Notes: a model not told the origin generated them from the letters alone. Positions 20,327 through 33,100 are shown, numbered from the stretch's first letter. The stretch is DNA of 64,000 nucleotides from Craspedostauros australis (GCA_026770025.1 JAMXDE010000012.1:1364001-1428000); one strand, 5' to 3'. Numbers and translations: made by a program.

Positions 20327-23300
20327 TCAGATGTCTCTCATCAGTTGCGTCACGAAGCGGATTTCTTTCCCTGCTTCTGACAGTGCGACGTATTCTGCTT
20401 CTGTCGAGCTGAGTGTTACGCTGCGTTGTGCCTTTGATCTCCATATGATCGGCACTCCTTGTAGTAGGACGATGTGCCCTCCTACGCTGATGCGATTGTC
20501 CTTATCACCCGCGAATTCGCTGTCGGTGAATATTGCAATCTTCCATGCATCGTTAGTCAGTGGACTCGGTTTCATCTTCAGTCCATATTCTCTCGTGTCC
20601 CATACGAATTTCATGACTCGTAGCATCTCCTTGTATGCTAAGGCCGTTGGTCCGTCCAATACTTTGGTCAGCTCTCGCACTGCATTGGCGATGTCGGGTC
20701 GAGAGTGTTTCACCAGGTATAGCAGCATGCCTACTCCGCTTCGGTATCGGCTGTGTCGCTGTTCGTCCACCTTGGGTGCGTCGCTGTTCCTTTGGATGCC
20801 CTGCCCTGGTGTTCCTGGTGTTCCGTATCGTTGTAGTTTCAGCACATTGCTCCCGAACGTATCGATGATGTTCTTGAGGATGTGTGGTTGGTTCACCCAA
20901 CAGTTCGTCTTGTCATGGTTGAATATGATCTTGCAGCTTAGGTAGTCTTCAAGATCCTCCTCCACTTTGACTCCGAACCGTTCCGCTCGTATATTCTTCA
21001 CGAGCTTCTCCAGTTCCTGCTTTTCTCCGATGCAGAGACAATCATCCACATAAGTGCCAATTAAAAGCAGTTGCCCTTCCTGATTCCGAATCAGTAGGCA
21101 TGGGTCTACCTCACTCTGCCTGAACCCTAGCTTGAATAGGATGTCGACGAGCTTCTTATTCCATTGTCTGGCACTCTGCACGAGTCCGTAGATGGTTTTC
21201 TTGAGCAGCAGACATTCGTCGGTTTCGTGCTTCATGCCTTTCGGGCATTGCATATAGATCTCCTCGTCGAGGTCACCGTGTAGGAATGCTGTCTCGAAGT
21301 CGATGATGATGCTATCTAGCTTCAATATCATCTTCATGGTGAGCATGATGCGGTAGGTTGCGTCGTGTATCACCGGTGCGTGGTGCGCTGAGAAGTCGAC
21401 TCCTGCGATTTGCGAGTATCCGCATGCCACGAGTCTGGCGCGGAATACCCCGTTTCGCTTTTCCTTGAAGACCCACTTGGTCTTCACGCACCGCCGATTT
21501 CTCGGCATCCGGTCCTTCTTGATCTTTTCCCATACTTTCCTTCTGGCCATATCGTAGAATTCCTTGTTGATGGCTTCTTGCCACTTCTTTCTCTTACTGG
21601 GGTCCGCGTGGTCCCAGCAGTCCTCAAATGTGGTTGGGTCTAGCAGCATAGCGATGCTCGCTAGTTCCATCCCATCCTCATTTCGTTCGTTGTTCAATGC
21701 TTGGTCCGCAGTGATGATATCGTCAAGTCTCATCATTCCGTGAGGTGTATCTATCATCATACCTGCGATATCTCTGTTGAATGTTGACCCGTCCGCGTGG
21801 AAGTCGGGTCCTCCTGTGTCCGATGGGGATGCGATAGTCTCTTGGGGTGTCTTGTACCCTTCGTCTGTATTTGGTTCTGACTCATCGCTCGATTCAAGGT
21901 CTCGCTCCTCCTCTGGAATGGGTTCTTTGTTGTACCCTGCGAGAGCACTCACCATCCTTGGTACGCGTTGCACAGGTTCTGCGATAGGGGTCTGCTCTGG
22001 CTCATATTTGGCCTCTTCATTTGCTCTCCCCTCATCGTCCCTTCCGAATTCGTCGCCGTCATTATCGTTCGACTCATTTTTCCCATGGGTGGGGAGCAAG
22101 TCATCTTGCCCTCGCGCAGCGTCTTCTGTATCTTCTTTCTCTCCGGCTCTGCTGCTGCGATCTGCGTCGTCGGTCTCCATACCTTTGATGGTCTCCGATC
22201 GTCGCTCCCAAGCTGCTCTCGTGTGTCGAGTCTTCATACCCGATGTAGAGTTGTCATCTTCCAGATCTATCAATATTGATCTGTTGGCATTCTCGATACC
22301 TCTGAATTGCCCATATGACTGATTCATCCATGTCACGTCTCTCGTGATTAGGATCTTAGTTGTTGCGAGGTTCAGCATTCGATATACTCCTTTCGCGTGT
22401 GACTGGCCGTATCCAACGAACATAACTGGTCTGGATCTGTCATCCAGCTTCGCCTTTATCGTGCGGCCTCCGATGTACACCATGCCTATTTCCCCAAAAA
22501 CGCGCAACCCATCCACGTAAGTTGGGATCCGGTTATTGAACAGCACGCATGCTGGTTCTCTCGTTTTCGTCCCGATGATATTCTCCAGTTGGGTAGCGGT
22601 TCTGGCCGCCTCGGCCCATAATTTTCCTCGGACATTTTTCGGCAGGTGTGTGTGATTAAGCATGGCTCGGACTTTCCCGTACAACGTGGCGAATTTTCTT
22701 TCCACGCGCCCGTTCTGTTGCGGCGTAGATGCTGCAGTGTACTCGAACGTTGGACCGAACCCTGCGACGAGCAGTTGCTTCTCCGCGGAATAATTTTCTC
22801 CTGCGTTGTCACATCTGATAATTTTCACTCGTGTTTGCTGATTGACATGGAGCCATTTAAGCAACAGAATCATTTTTGTTCCAACCTCACTCTTCTCCTT
22901 CAGGAAATAGCTCCAACAGTAGTCACTGTAATCATCGAGGACCAGGAGCCAATACTTTCCTTGTCCGTAGCTGTGCGTCTGGACACTTGATGTGTCAATG
23001 AACAGTCGATCACCAACCTCCTTCGCTCGTGATTGGAGTTTCTTCGTCATGGCCTTCTGCCTTTGTTTGCCAATGGCACAGTCCACACATGCATGCAATT
23101 TGCCTGTGACATTCCAACCGTATCGTCCCGCTGTGCGAGAGATCGTGTAAGTGTCAACATGGCCTAACATTTTATGGATTTGGTTGACGTCCACCGCGGT
23201 CTGGGTGGACACGCCAACATTGGCTTGATCGTGAGGGTGAGGGGCGGTGATCATGTTAACGCCGCTCACGAACCCGCTGTGGGTAGCCATAAGTCGGTCG

Positions 23301-26029
23301 AACGTGATGCGTTGTCCGCGCTTCTCCAGGCTCATCACAACACCGTGGTTGCTGATGTTGAAGCCGCTCTCAAGCGCTTTGTTGATGCTGAGGAGGTTCA
23401 CCCACAATTTGGGCACGAACTTCACGTGCTTGAGGAGGATGGTTGCGGTGGTACCGTTTTTCTGCATTACCACCATGCGCTTGTCGCCCACCTTTGTTGC
23501 CTTGATGTAGCGACCGCTGCCGATCTTGATGGAGTGGTCGGCTACGCGAACGTTGGTCATCCCCTCGTCGTTGTTGGTCAGGTGGCACGAGGCACCTGAG
23601 TCGCCCAACCAAGTGTTTGCCTCATGGCGGTCTGGGGCGAGCGTGATGCGGCGTTCTTCGACGCCGTCGATGTCACCGACCACCATCGCCATGTCTGGTT
23701 GCGGGTTTCTCTCGCTGTAGATGGGGAGTTCAGGGAACGCATTTGGGCTGCGGACTCCGTAGTGGCCTGGGTGGTATTTCCACATGACTTGGAGTGCTCC
23801 ACGCGAGGCCAGGCTCCCGATGAGTCCATGGTGGATGGCTGGCAACTGCTCCTTCTCCAGCCTTTCGTTGATATACGGCATGTTCTTCATGACGTTGAAG
23901 GGAGTCATCATCCCGATTTCGCGTAGGAGGAAGTAGAGGGTGCGAGCATCCGCGCGATTGCGTCTGTCTCTCGAGTTGTACTCCTCCACTGTGTCGAGGC
24001 ACAGCAAGGCAAGCTCGGAGCGCACACTGTCAGCCGGCGTGGCGTTGCTCAATGAGTATCGCACTGCGAGTGCGAGGGACTCCTCCTTTGCGAGCATTGC
24101 GCGGCGTTCGTCGCGTTCTTCGTGAGTTGTCGGTTTCACCACGTCCGTTCCTTCCGGTAGATCGATGAGGAAGGGCTGGTTTAGGCAATCGACGCAGTAC
24201 GAGTAGATGTACCCTTGTTTGAAGCACAGTGGGCACGATGCCCATCCTTGGTACATTGCGCGCCCTGCTGCTTCGATCGTCTTCTCGATGGGAGACTTGT
24301 TGGTGGAGAGCGAGAAGACAGGTTCTCTGCAGATGTCTTCCGCTCCGATCACCATGGCCACTTCGTTGGTAGACTCTTCTTCGGTGCTGACGAGGTCTTC
24401 ATCGTAGATGACCTCGTCGAAGAACTCGTCGTCTTTGGTGGACTCGTCGTCGGACGGGAAGAGTTCGCGGTTGATGCGTTCGGTGGCGACCGCTGGTGGT
24501 CCGTAGTGACCATACACCCCTGGGTGGTGGGCCGCCCGCTCTTCCGCCGTCCACTCGGAGCCTTGGTTTGGCTCTTCGTTGCCTTGGTCGCCCATCTCTT
24601 CGTCGGTGGACGTGAGGGCGAGATCTTCGGTGGTCTCCTCTTTGGGAGGCATCATGGCGTGGTCGTTGCTCATGTTTTTCTTGATGTTCGTAATTTCTTG
24701 GGTTGTTACGAGTCTTGGGTTGGTCACATTTTTGACCTCTGTCGAATCGATTTCGAACTCGTTGGTGAGGAAACACATCATCTCCGTGCTATCCATAGAC
24801 TTGTCGTCTTCGGGCAACCAGGAGGGCTCCTCGATCATGGCTAGGGCAACGTCGTCGGCCTTCTCGTTGGAAGGTAACCACATCTCCTCGTCAACTTCAA
24901 TGAAGGAGTCGTAGCCTGCCACATCGTCTTCTGCAGTCCGCCACATGTGTTCTTCGACCATCACGAGGGCGACGTCTGCCTCTTCCCCCATGCTGTCGGT
25001 CGCCACGTTTGCGGCCTCGGCTTCTCGCATCGCTGCTTTCAACTTGAAGCAGTCGAGGATCTTGTGCCCCTTCTTACCGCAGTACTTGCAGTTTCCGTTG
25101 AACTTGTTCTTGGCGGGGGTGTCACCTCTCTTGTTGTTCTTCTTCAAGGCCTTGTTGTTTTTGTTCTTTGGGGGAGAGCGGCAGTCCGCCTTCTTGTGCC
25201 CGTAGGCACCGCAGTTGCGGCAGTACCCTTTGAAGCCGCCCGTGGCAGCGAGAGCCATTTCCTCTTTGGTGTCGCTCTCGCGGCGGTTACTTCCTTGCTT
25301 GATGTGACGTGCGTCGTAGGTGGCACTCACTGCTTCACGGATGTCCTCGATTGACATCGTGGCTTCGATGCCGGTGAACTTGAGCTCGATGAGCTTCACA
25401 TCCATCTCGTAGTCCCTTGCGAGGGCGTTGAGCACGAGCATGTGGTACTGGGTCATGTCCAAGTCGACGCCGGCGTGGGAGAGGCGTCCGCGGAGCACTT
25501 CCATCTCGGTGAGGAACGTGTCCGGGTGTTCTCCCTTCTTCATGCGCATCCCGTTGAGCTGCGCCAACAACTTTGCCTTCATAGGCGCAGTGCGCTGCTC
25601 GTAGATACGCTCAAGAGCCTTCCATGCCTTACGTGGATCTCCTCCCTCGTAAGCGCTGCTCTTGCATCCCAACACAGCCATGAAGGCAACATTGCCTTCG
25701 GTGGTTTCATGGCTAATAGCCATGGTCAGTTCTTCAAACGCGTACTTCGCCAATGCCTTCTTGTACTCAGCCTCCTCTTTAGGAGTCATGGCACTTGGCT
25801 TCTTGGCTTCGTCGTCGTCCTTCTTCTTGCCTTTCACAGGGATGGAAGCAACGGAGGGGACGAACGGTTCTTCCTTCACAACCACATCACCCATGTCCTT
25901 GAGATACAAGTCTCCATAGCCCTTGCGGTTGGCGCGGGCCAGGAACTTCGCACTCCAAGCTTTCCAGCTGGACCGCTTGCCGTCGAACATGATCATGTAA
26001 CGATCAGTCTTACCTAGGAAGGATGTCAT
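20327..26029 (-). CDS. Copia gag-pol polyprotein (protease, integrase, reverse transcriptase, partial RNase H)
   Basis: 1900 residues in one frame. Gag-like N-terminus with two CCHC zinc knuckles near 268 and 313 (CxNCGAYGHKKADC; CKYCGKKGHKILDC). An acidic linker (about 340-780) precedes the protease DSGAS near 808. Integrase has the HHCC finger (HMLGH...CVDC near 948-980), first Asp in DTSS near 1010, and CDNAGEN and TPQQNGRVERKF for the rest of the DDE triad. A degenerate acidic spacer follows. The RT has WVFKEKRNG, DFETAFLHGDL and YVDD (near 1658). RNase H has FTDSEFAGD and SSTEAEYVAL (near 1835-1885). The frame ends at a TGA inside RNase H; the missing part follows in the same frame. Gag and pol are not separated by a stop or frameshift. 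This copy may be non-autonomous unless the stop is read through. Confidence 0.95.
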   Translation of the reverse strand: MTSFLGKTDRYMIMFDGKRSSWKAWSAKFLARANRKGYGDLYLKDMGDVVVKEEPFVPSVASIPVKGKKKDDDEAKKPSAMTPKEEAEYKKALAKYAFEELTMAISHETTEGNVAFMAVLGCKSSAYEGGDPRKAWKALERIYEQRTAPMKAKLLAQLNGMRMKKGEHPDTFLTEMEVLRGRLSHAGVDLDMTQYHMLVLNALARDYEMDVKLIELKFTGIEATMSIEDIREAVSATYDARHIKQGSNRRESDTKEEMALAATGGFKGYCRNCGAYGHKKADCRSPPKNKNNKALKKNNKRGDTPAKNKFNGNCKYCGKKGHKILDCFKLKAAMREAEAANVATDSMGEEADVALVMVEEHMWRTAEDDVAGYDSFIEVDEEMWLPSNEKADDVALAMIEEPSWLPEDDKSMDSTEMMCFLTNEFEIDSTEVKNVTNPRLVTTQEITNIKKNMSNDHAMMPPKEETTEDLALTSTDEEMGDQGNEEPNQGSEWTAEERAAHHPGVYGHYGPPAVATERINRELFPSDDESTKDDEFFDEVIYDEDLVSTEEESTNEVAMVIGAEDICREPVFSLSTNKSPIEKTIEAAGRAMYQGWASCPLCFKQGYIYSYCVDCLNQPFLIDLPEGTDVVKPTTHEERDERRAMLAKEESLALAVRYSLSNATPADSVRSELALLCLDTVEEYNSRDRRNRADARTLYFLLREIGMMTPFNVMKNMPYINERLEKEQLPAIHHGLIGSLASRGALQVMWKYHPGHYGVRSPNAFPELPIYSERNPQPDMAMVVGDIDGVEERRITLAPDRHEANTWLGDSGASCHLTNNDEGMTNVRVADHSIKIGSGRYIKATKVGDKRMVVMQKNGTTATILLKHVKFVPKLWVNLLSINKALESGFNISNHGVVMSLEKRGQRITFDRLMATHSGFVSGVNMITAPHPHDQANVGVSTQTAVDVNQIHKMLGHVDTYTISRTAGRYGWNVTGKLHACVDCAIGKQRQKAMTKKLQSRAKEVGDRLFIDTSSVQTHSYGQGKYWLLVLDDYSDYCWSYFLKEKSEVGTKMILLLKWLHVNQQTRVKIIRCDNAGENYSAEKQLLVAGFGPTFEYTAASTPQQNGRVERKFATLYGKVRAMLNHTHLPKNVRGKLWAEAARTATQLENIIGTKTREPACVLFNNRIPTYVDGLRVFGEIGMVYIGGRTIKAKLDDRSRPVMFVGYGQSHAKGVYRMLNLATTKILITRDVTWMNQSYGQFRGIENANRSILIDLEDDNSTSGMKTRHTRAAWERRSETIKGMETDDADRSSRAGEKEDTEDAARGQDDLLPTHGKNESNDNDGDEFGRDDEGRANEEAKYEPEQTPIAEPVQRVPRMVSALAGYNKEPIPEEERDLESSDESEPNTDEGYKTPQETIASPSDTGGPDFHADGSTFNRDIAGMMIDTPHGMMRLDDIITADQALNNERNEDGMELASIAMLLDPTTFEDCWDHADPSKRKKWQEAINKEFYDMARRKVWEKIKKDRMPRNRRCVKTKWVFKEKRNGVFRARLVACGYSQIAGVDFSAHHAPVIHDATYRIMLTMKMILKLDSIIIDFETAFLHGDLDEEIYMQCPKGMKHETDECLLLKKTIYGLVQSARQWNKKLVDILFKLGFRQSEVDPCLLIRNQEGQLLLIGTYVDDCLCIGEKQELEKLVKNIRAERFGVKVEEDLEDYLSCKIIFNHDKTNCWVNQPHILKNIIDTFGSNVLKLQRYGTPGTPGQGIQRNSDAPKVDEQRHSRYRSGVGMLLYLVKHSRPDIANAVRELTKVLDGPTALAYKEMLRVMKFVWDTREYGLKMKPSPLTNDAWKIAIFTDSEFAGDKDNRISVGGHIVLLQGVPIIWRSKAQRSVTLSSTEAEYVALSEAGKEIRFVTQLMRDI

Positions 26030-26109
26030 GGTGATGATGATGAGAGGATGTTTGTTGCTGTGTTGATGGTGGTAGAAACGTAGGATTTCAATCGTAACGT
26101 TTCGAAACG

Positions 26110-26856
26110 TGTTGGAAATCCGGGGTTATAGTTAGTACTAAGATCTAATCTGCTGTTAGAAACTGTACCGTTTTAGAACTGTGTGCACAATCTCACTTTC
26201 TCTTCTGATTTCGTTTTCTTGACAGGCATCTGTCGCGGTAACGACGCGGGGCATCCTGTTGTCTCTTAGGTGCTTCCCTCTTCATTCATCATGCTCTGTT
26301 CTTGCTTCCTTGTCTCTGCATCGTCGTAGCTGTCTACGCTTGCATGGTAGGGATCTGCAGTCTTGAGCACTTGTCTATCTCATGTTTCCGTCGTTGATTC
26401 TCATGACGCCGTCGTCTCATGATCGATGTCACCTTTGGTGATGTTCCAAACCTGCGGATGTTCTGATCCTTTCTGATGTTCCAAACCTGCGGATGTTCTT
26501 GTCCGCAGGAGAGGCATGTGCTGTCCTCTGAAGAAGGTGCGTCACTTGCCCATGGACATGCTGTTCTGATCGACGTCGTCGTCTGGATGGTTGCCATGGT
26601 TGGCGTGGTATTGGGACCTCCTGATCCGCCGTGGGTGTCTTCCTTACATTACCAGAGGACAGGCTATCCTCCTCGCGGTTATACAGGTATCAATCGCGTC
26701 CGTATGCTTAGTCATAGTCATAATGACATGGTATACAAAGGTGTGACAAATAGTCTCTGAACATGTGATGAATAATATTCAAAGCTGTGACGAACAATTT
26801 TGGGAGGTGCGGCAATTACGGGTATTCCGACAAAGTCGTACCCTCAATTCCTAACA
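26110..26856 (-). repeat. 5' LTR of the copia element
   Basis: 747 bp, same ends and same internal tandem duplication as the copy at 19242-19988. As the 5' LTR on the minus strand it should carry the element's promoter. Confidence 0.95.
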
Positions 26857-26862
26857 TGTATC
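26857..26862. repeat. Target-site duplication, right copy (TGTATC)
   Basis: Matches 19236-19241 on the other side of the element. Confidence 0.75.
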
Positions 26863-27158
26863 ATGTGCTTGGGTACGTTAACATCGATGAAAAAGTGCCA
26901 CTCAACATTCAAAAGGCCCGTCGACTCGCTGACCTGGGTCATCGACTACCTCCGCCAACACAAGCAACATGGGGATGCGGTTTGGTAACGTGTCCAGAAC
27001 AAACCAATAGACTGCGTGGCACTAACAGCAACGATCTGTGCTTTACTCCACCATGAGAACCTTTACAAACGTCGATTGCCGTTGCGCACACTCTTGTTTC
27101 CCGTAGTGCGATTCTTTCAATCAATCGCCGCATAGACAGCACCTTGTCTCGGTTACAG
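26863..27158. other. 3' flank of the large LRR gene
   Basis: About 300 bp between the retrotransposon and the LRR gene stop. No feature seen. Confidence 0.4.
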
Positions 27159-30100
27159 TTAGACGTACGCGGAGGATGCGTCACTCCAGCACTGGGTACA
27201 GCAGTGGCAAGATACCTGCGGCGGATGGTCGCCACAGTCAGCGTCCAGATGTTCAAAAGTCTGCTGGCAAAACGGTCCCGGAATACTGCCAGTTAGATCA
27301 TTCTTGTCCAGCGTCAAGCTGGTCAGCTTCAACAGCATCCCGAGAGATGAGGGGACGGCACCTCTCAATCCGTTCCCCGTCAATTCAAGACCTTCCAGGT
27401 TGGTGTACTCTCTGATTTCGTCGGGCAGCATCCCGCTCAAGCCACACCATCGGCCTGTTCAGCACGTTTTGCGGTGTGCGTTTGTCCACGGCACCGGCAG
27501 AGCATCGAATACAATAAAGGAGGAAGTGGGTGAGAGCAGTTGTTCGCTTGTCTCCGCCATCACATGAATGTGCTTTTGATCCGCAGCAACATGATTGTAA
27601 ATAAGAACAGCAGCAGCAGCAATGCAGAAAATTCCGCACTCACATTCGAAGACCCTCAGACTTGTTGGGAGTTTCGTAGTATCCAGCACCGACTCCAACG
27701 TTTGTGAGAACGGGGAGTCGTTCCAATTCTGCATTTTGACCGCATGATAATACGGAGCAACGGCATTTGTTACGATGTAGGAGCAAGCATGATAACCATG
27801 AATTGATATGATGTTGCGTGTGTATTATGTGACGGACAAAGAGAAAGAGAGCGTGCGCGCGTGGGTGCGTGAGCAAGCGACAGTGACGAAGAAAAGAGAA
27901 GAAAGCCAGAGGACGAGCGACAGCGTCAAGCTTCGGACAATCCATAACCTTTGGACGGAATTGCGACCAGTGCTGCACACACAACTCCAACGATAGCGAC
28001 GGTGACCATCACTCGTGGTCTTTTCAAAAAAAAATCGTGTGGCAAAACTCACCAATGAAAGGACCTCCAGCCTGCCATCATTGTCACTGAAGAATGCTGG
28101 GAATGTGCCAGAGAGCTTGTTCGATGCCAGGTACAGCTCCTTGAGGTTTTTCAAGTTCCCCACGTCCTCTGGGATCTGCCCTTCCAGATTATTAGAGTCA
28201 AGGTCGAGAACGGAAAGCAATTGCATGTCACCGACCTCTGTCGGAATCTCGCCGACTAAACCCGCACTCGACAGTTCAAGGGTGGTCATGGATTTGAATC
28301 TGCCAACAGTTGCTGGCATCGCGCTGTTGATGATGCACTCGCGGCCTGATTGATTGCGACGGTGTCATTGGAATGTTTGCAATAGTGCGCATTCGTATGG
28401 CGGGTGGTTTGGACGTGGTGAGATAAATCGCAGTTCTCAATCAAATATGAACACAACACAACACATTAATCCGTCCAGGTAGCACTCGTATCAACCCTTG
28501 TACCAGCACATCACACCATGGATGTTTGAAGGAAATTCACGCGCATGAAAGCAGCGGGTTGGTCATCGTCACTAGTCGCTGTGCCCATCCGCGAAGCCGG
28601 ATTTCAAAGGGATCAGAAAGTACCATTGGTCCCACTTACATTTGAATTCACCAAGGTCCTTCGTGAGGGTGGCGAAAAATGCATGCAGACCAACGGTCAA
28701 TCCGTTCAGGGAATTCTGTTCATCGTGATCGAGGAGAGTGGAGCGCATGTATGAATGCGCCACGATGTGGATAACATGAGCAGTTTGGCGAATTTTGAGG
28801 GGAAAAGCCCGAATGCATCGTAATGCGAGGGTTAGCCACAAGTTCTGAGAGCACACGACACCACAAACGGATGCCAAAGAGAGCAAGGACCATTTCCCGC
28901 GAACGCAAAGCTGCTGCATTTGTCTCATTCTCTCCATCAATAACACCATGAAAGCACTCATCTCGCACCAACTTACCAAATCAAGAGAGTGCAACTCTTT
29001 GGCATTTGCAAAGCTCGGAAGGCTTCCGCTGATGTCGTCGTTGTTCCGGAGAATCAACGACCGCAGGTTTTGGAGGTCTCCAATCTTTGACGGGATGACT
29101 CCAGACAGCGAATTGCCTCCAAGATTGAGGAACTCGAGCTGCTGCAACTGTGACACCTGAGTTGGTATCTTCCCCCTCAGCAAACAGGAAGATGCTTCAA
29201 ACTCCGTCAGAGACTCCAGCATTCCAATTTCCGTCGGAATCACTCCTTCAACCTTCGTGTCATCGATGTTCAATCTCCTCAGCTTGCTGTAGCCTCCAAT
29301 CGCTGGGGGTAGAGACCCTCGCAACGCACAGGATCCGCCTGCATGAATTTGTTTGTGTTCGATAGAGAGACAGAGAGAGGAGAGCAGCAGCAACAACACA
29401 GTCGGCATTGGACGGAGTTAGACAACATTGTGTCTTCCACAATCAACGCACGGTGCAAATCAAAATCGCATCGTCTGTACAGTGCTGTGCTTGAGAGGAC
29501 TCCTCGGTGGCATTCAGAAAGCTTGGAGGTTTCTGTACTTACAAAGGAATACTTCCAGCTTTTCTGTGGGGGTAGTTGTGAAGATGGTGTCGACGTCAGC
29601 CCAAAGGGCCATGTTGTTTGCCTAGGCGTGTTGACATCGTGAAAGAAAAACAGAGCACAAGTACATGTACGTACGCGGAGAGTTGCACGGGATTGAAGAG
29701 TGTGAGAGACAATCTTTTCGTGGACAAAACCACCATCAGCTTGGAAGCGCTCAATCACTGCTGGATCGCAGCAATGCCCGTGATTTCCAATGCAAGCATT
29801 ACGTGCACAGAGAGAGGAACTCACCAAGTCAATGGTTGTGATCGCTTGCGCGTTCTTGGCGAAGCTTGGAATGGGCCCGATTAGATGATTGTTGTACATG
29901 ACCAGTTCGCGTAGGTTCGGTAGATCACCTAAGGACTGCGGGAGCACTCCGTTCATGTTGTTGGTGTTGAGTACGAGTGTCTCCAAGTTTTGCAAGTTTC
30001 CGATCTCCGTGGGAAGGCTCCCGTTAACATGATTGTTCGTCAGGATGAGATCGACAAGCCTAGTGAGTTCACCGATCTGAGATGGTATGGGACCCTCGAT

Positions 30101-33100
30101 GTCATTTCCGGATACGACGAGCGATGACAATTTCTTGCAACGCCCGATTGTAGTTGGGAGGCTTCCCGTCAGATGGCACGACCGACCTGCGAGAGTGATC
30201 AGAGCGTTGCAAAAAGGGAAAAACGGGAGTGACAAAACAGCAACGTGGAACGAAAACGAGTGAGAGTAGAGCAGCGTAAATGGCCACACCTTGCAATTCA
30301 CAGTGTACGTGCGAGTAAGCAATGCCCATTCTAACAACAATTGTGGACTTGTTGCTTGCAGTTTGGGACCTGCGACAGCACGCACGCAAAGTTGCAATGG
30401 ACCAACTTACAATCGAATCTCTGCAGATTCTCGCAGGGCATCATGTCCAACAGAATCTCGATGTCTCCGGACAGGCGGAAGTTCCTATTCTGTGGGTGCA
30501 GTGGGAAATGAGAGCAACGAATTGTTGGCGTGAGCAACGGGCAGGGTGTGAGATAGGCGCATACATGTGCGTATACATGTACATATGCATGTACGTACAG
30601 AACGAAAGGCATCGCCATACATGTGCTTCTGATCTTTCCCATTGATGTGGCTTTCAATCACCAGACTTACAAGGTTGATTGCCAAGAGCGACGAAGAATT
30701 CGCTGTTCCAGAGAATGTCGGAATTGTCCCAGACAGATCATTTCCCCACATCTCGAGCTTCTGTAAGTTCTTCAGTTGATTGATTTCGGTCGGTATCTTC
30801 CCATTCAGCTTGTTCCCACCAAGCGAGATCCGCCTGATGAGTTCCAAATTCTCGATAGTGCGAGGGAGTCCACCCTCTAGTCTGTTGCAGTGAAGACCCA
30901 ATATCTGAAGATTGGTCAACAAGCCAATCTCGGTGGGGAAAGGGCCATCAATCCCGCCGTTCTGGTTCTGCTTAGAATCGTCCAGATTCATAATCTCCAA
31001 CCGTGTGAATCGTTCTAGGTCCGTGCTCGGCATGGTTCCCTTCAGGAAACATTCATGACCTTGAGTTGGGTATGATCAGCCAGTGGGACGACAACGTGCA
31101 GTGCACATCATCGGCAGGAACACAGTAGTAGTCGCAGTATCAAAGGATGGCCCACGGAAGATGGTACGTAGCAATCCAGGTGCACGCAAGTACATTGAGA
31201 AGAACAAAGAGCAGATGAAGACGGCGTTGTTGTGAGCATTTTTGCATTGGGATGATCTGAGGGCGCTGAAGGCTTCATGTTTGAGGTCGTGCTCAAGTGA
31301 TGGCGCGTGCTTCGACGCTGTACTTACAGAAAATGGTATGAAAGTCTTCACCGGAGACGTCTCGGAAGAATTCTTCGACATCGAAATGGAACTCGTTGTT
31401 ATCCTGGACCCTTCTCTATCACCACCACGCAGGAGCAAACACACGGTAATGGAATCCAAATAAGTTTGGAGATGGAAAATGAAGCAGGATATGGCCATGA
31501 GAAGCATGTCAACAAATTAAGGCAAACACAGGAGTTCGTCGAAACCAAAAATTCGCCCAAAGCGGCAGGACAACGAACGCGATTCCGTCTCAATGGTTCG
31601 GCGGCACGGAATCATGAAGCACCTTTGGTTTTTCCCACTTACTAGATCGACCATTTGGAGCTTGCCACCGTTGTTTGCAAATGAAGGAATCGTCCCATTC
31701 ATCTTGTTGTGGGATACCTCCAAGCTCACCAGAGTCTGGATTGATGCCACAGACTGTGGGAGTGAACCGGTCAAGCCGTTGTCGCTGAACAGAATACGTT
31801 CTAGCGCCAGGCCAAGCCCGATTTCGTCGGGGATCGGGCCATGCAGTTTGTTCGATCTGAGATCGAGCTCCTGCAACGCCTGCAGTGTTCCAAGCACCGG
31901 AGGGATCACGCCTCCCACTCCCGTATTGTAGATATCGAAAATTCGGAGATGGGCAAAGCGGGTTATGGACGGTCCTGGCAGGTCTTGATCGGCAAAGACG
32001 CATTCAGAACCTGTGAGAACCGAAATGCAAGAAGACGGCATTGCGTTAGAGATGTGGCGGGGGGTACCTTTGTGGTTCGGTGAAAGAAATGGAAACAGAC
32101 AGTCATGTTGAATCCACATGCAACAAAATGAATATTCTCTGTGCCGATACGAGGCAGTACACAACACAGCGCGGTTGGGCAACAGAAGCAGACTTACAGC
32201 GGAAGCTCTCCAGATTGCCAGGTGGGATGGATTCGAGAATCTCCGACAGGTTGCCGTGGAGTCTACCCTCTTCATGAATGTTGTCCTCCTGCGACATCGA
32301 GCGATTCAAGAGGATCAGGAACGAGGGAATGGAAGGACGAGGAGGAGTACGAGAGTGAGGAATGTGATCATGTAGAGGCGAGACTAGACAAGGTTGTGGC
32401 TGTTGAGTTCTGCATCTTGTCTGTGCGTCATACCAACCCATCCCATGCTTCGCATCTTGATTTCGCAACTTACCATGTCGATGTTGGCAATTGTACCAGA
32501 GTTGTTGTGAAATGAAGGGATGGATCCCGACAGCATATTGCCACGCAATATGAGTTGCACCAGGTTTGGCAGTGAGGCAATGGCTTGCGGGATTGTACCG
32601 GTGAAAGCATTGTTAGCAAGGTCCAGCACCATCAGATCCTGCATTGCCGACAAATGCGTTGGTATCCCTTCATCGATGCCATTGTTACCCAAATTCAACT
32701 CTCGGAGCTCTGTGAAATATTGGATCTCCGTTGGAATCGCGCCCTTCAGCCTGTTGCCATTCAAATTCACCTTTTCGACGACTGTATCTACCGAGCAGAT
32801 AATACCGATCGTATCTCTCTGAGAACTGGGTGGCTTGTTCCAATCGCAAATGTGGCCCGCCGTCAGAAAATTGGCCCCATCATTCCACCCGACGCCTTCG
32901 AGTACGAAATACAGCAAGGCGGCCACATAGCGGCTCCTCAGCTCTTCCACAGGATAGGTGTCCACAGGCTTCTTGCCAGGGTCGCCGTGCGCGAGCCAGA
33001 AGAGCGCGCTGAACTGATGCGTTGATGGGTCGTCGAGCAACGTGCCAGACAATGGGAAGAGCAGATCTCGCATCCGGTTGAAGTCTGTGCTTGTCGGGCT

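Larger units (their letters stand above)
19242..26856 (-). mobile_element. Complete Ty1/copia LTR retrotransposon, recently inserted
   Basis: 7615 bp with two 747-bp LTRs (19242-19988 and 26110-26856), each bounded by TGTTGG...CCTAACA. The element reads on the minus strand, so the right LTR is the 5' LTR. It has one long gag-pol frame, domain order protease-integrase-RT-RNase H (copia type), a purine tract (AATGGAAGGG, 19998-19989 on the minus strand) next to the 3' LTR, and flanking TGTATC duplications. I find only four substitutions between the LTRs by eye, about 99.5 percent identity, so the insertion is young. The common copia primer site for initiator Met-tRNA is not evident after the 5' LTR. 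It sits between the two LRR-family paralogues, about 300 bp past the end of the large LRR gene. Confidence 0.95.
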
